DNA from: VAZQ01 sp963817015
GTDB taxonomy: Bacteria > Pseudomonadota > Alphaproteobacteria > Rhizobiales > Xanthobacteraceae
Length of the DNA: 64,000 nucleotides
Assembly (NCBI GenBank): GCA_963817015.1
Contig: CAWFMV010000016.1
Location: 124,001 to 188,000, forward strand
Direction of reading: 5' to 3'
Positions 62,771-64,000 of this stretch are shown piece after piece; the first letter of the stretch is position 1, and every line of letters begins with the position of its first letter. The notes under the pieces were generated by a model. The model saw only the letters and a program-made list of their open reading frames with translations. It had not been told where the DNA came from and searched no databases. Position numbers and translations under genes: made by a program.

Positions 62771-64000
62771 CTAGTGTGCGCTCAGTCCGCGTTGCGCGTT
62801 CGCGGCGCGGATCGCCTGCCAGACGCGATGCGGGGTCGCCGGCATGTCGATATGGCGGATGCCGTATTCCGACAGCGCGTCGACGACCGCATTCATGATC
62901 GAGGTGAGCGAGCCGGCGCAGCCGGCTTCGCCGCAGCCCTTGACGCCGAGCGGATTGGTCGTGGCCGGCACCCGTGGTTGGCGATCGAGAAGCTCGGCGC
63001 GTCGCTCGCGCGCGGCATCGCGTAGTCCATGTAGGAGCCGGTGAGCAGCTGGCCGTCGGAGTCGTAGACGGTCATCTCCATCAGCGCCTGGCCGATGCCC
63101 TGCACCACGCCGCCGTGCAGCTGGCCCTCGACGATCATCGGATTGATCGACGGTGCCGAAGTCGTTGACGCAGGAGTACTTCACCACCTCGATCACGCCG
63201 GTCTCGGGATCGACCTCGACCTCGCAGACATGGCAGCCGTTGGGAAAGGTCGAGGCGCCCGGTCCGTCGCTCACGTGCTGCACGTCGAGCGAGGCCGGCA
63301 CGCCTTCCGGCAGGTTGATGCCCGCGCGCAGCTTCTGCGGCCAGCTCCATGATGCCGATCGCGCGGTCGGTGCCGGCGATGACGAAGCGGCCGTCCGCGA
63401 ACTCGATGTCGGCGGCGGCCGCTTCGAGCACGTGCGAGGCGATCTGCTTGCCCTGCTCGATCACCTTGGCGGCCGCTTCGACCAGCGCGGTGCCGGTGTG
63501 CATGAGCGATCTTCGAGCCGCCCGAGCCGCCGCCCGATGATCAGCCGGTCGCTGTCGCCCTGGACCAGGCGGATCTTGTCGAACGGGACGCCGAGCTTCT
63601 CGCGCAGCACCTGCGCGAACGGCGTGGCGTGGCCCATGCCGAAATCGAGCGTGCCGGTGAGGATCGTGACGCTGCCGTCGGCCTCGAACACGATGCCGCC
63701 CAGCTCCTTCGAGGGCGGCGCGGTGACTTCGAGGTAGCTGCCGATGCCGAGCCCGCGCAGCTTGCCGCTCTTGCGGCTCTCGCGCTTGCGCTTGGCGAAG
63801 CCCTTGACGTCGGCGGCACTCGAGCGCCTGCTTCAGCACGGTGGCGAAGTCGCCGCTGTCATAGGTGCTGCCGGAGCGCGGTCTTGAACGGCAGCTCGCG
63901 CGGCTGGATGTGGTTGCGCCGGCGCAGCTCGAGCCGGTCGATCTCCATCTCGGCGGCGGCGGTGTCGATCAGCCGCTCCATGTAGTAGTTGCCCTCCGGC
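62771..64000 (-). pseudogene. CoxL/xanthine-dehydrogenase-like molybdopterin subunit, C-terminal part, broken frame
   Basis: C-terminal half of a large molybdopterin-binding subunit (aerobic CO-dehydrogenase family); the N-terminus lies beyond the right edge. Pieces read NYYMERLIDTAAAEMEIDRL, TGTLDFGMGHATPFAQVLRE, FPNGCHVCEVEVDPETGVIE and LGVKGCGEAGCAGSLTSIMN before the stop at 62771. GCGEAG is the conserved cofactor loop with its Glu. At least six frame changes occur in 1.2 kb. The active-site loop that separates true CoxL from relatives lies outside the window, so the substrate is open. Confidence 0.8.

Noticed and set aside
1..64000. CRISPR arrays, prophage or transposase genes
   Set aside because: No regularly spaced repeats, integrase, phage structural or transposase text was found in any frame.

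Overview
The window is GC-rich chromosomal DNA from an alphaproteobacterium of the Hyphomicrobiales. It looks like Bradyrhizobium or a related Xanthobacteraceae. The grounds are the outer-membrane protein that starts its mature part with AADMPLKAPPP, MASE1 kinases with FixJ-type regulators, the paired formylglycine-enzyme and HAD genes, a short REP-like palindrome, and the style of the ABC and TRAP transporters. I see no phage genes, insertion sequences or CRISPR arrays.

Positions 1-36000 read as a nitrogen-scavenging region. From the left: a broken dynamin-family GTPase (1-2043), an orphan TRAP binding protein, then a biuret/allophanate module (3772-13832). The module holds allophanate hydrolase AtzF (plus strand), AtzH, AtzE and AtzG with a five-domain peptide-type ABC importer (minus strand), and the isochorismatase-fold biuret hydrolase BiuH (plus strand). 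Next come a porin-like protein, an NCS2 permease, and a minus-strand operon of branched-chain-type ABC genes (livK, livH, a livM-livG-livF fusion) ending in an AtzC/cytosine-deaminase-like amidohydrolase. Three good and one weaker sigma-54 -24/-12 promoters sit before the importer operon, biuH, the porin and livK. This links the region to nitrogen control.

Positions 23773-35832 hold the most unusual system. A 1125-residue protein joins an NCS1 transporter, a cysteine-rich linker, a histidine kinase and a receiver. Its start codon region is divergent from an urtABCDE-fmdA-fmdB operon (amide/urea ABC importer, formamidase, FmdB zinc ribbon), and a perfect inverted repeat lies in the shared promoter region. 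The kinase gene overlaps a LuxR-type response regulator, and a GntR regulator follows.

Positions 35858-46324 are mixed: HtpG, a Tat-exported protein with three RidA domains beside an SSS symporter and a DUF3311 partner, a two-domain glyoxalase-fold protein, an acid phosphatase, an alpha/beta hydrolase and a HAD-ATPase fusion. Positions 46488-54935 hold a MASE1 kinase with two response regulators. It is flanked by three copies of the palindrome ATTGGAC-N4-GTCCAAT, which lie upstream of a small glycine-rich membrane protein and of an operon of HAD, formylglycine-generating enzyme and HdeD genes. Positions 54992-64000 hold an M13 metallopeptidase, a cold-shock protein, rpsU, an rpoD paralogue, tRNA-Gln, a lipoprotein, an MFS transporter and the C-terminal part of a CoxL-like molybdopterin subunit.

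Many otherwise intact genes carry one or more frame changes (livK, urtB, rpoD, the HAD gene and others), and the two window ends and atzF/atzE carry many. Most can be mended by removing one base. I treat these mainly as likely assembly or sequencing indels, and I give merged coordinates across them.
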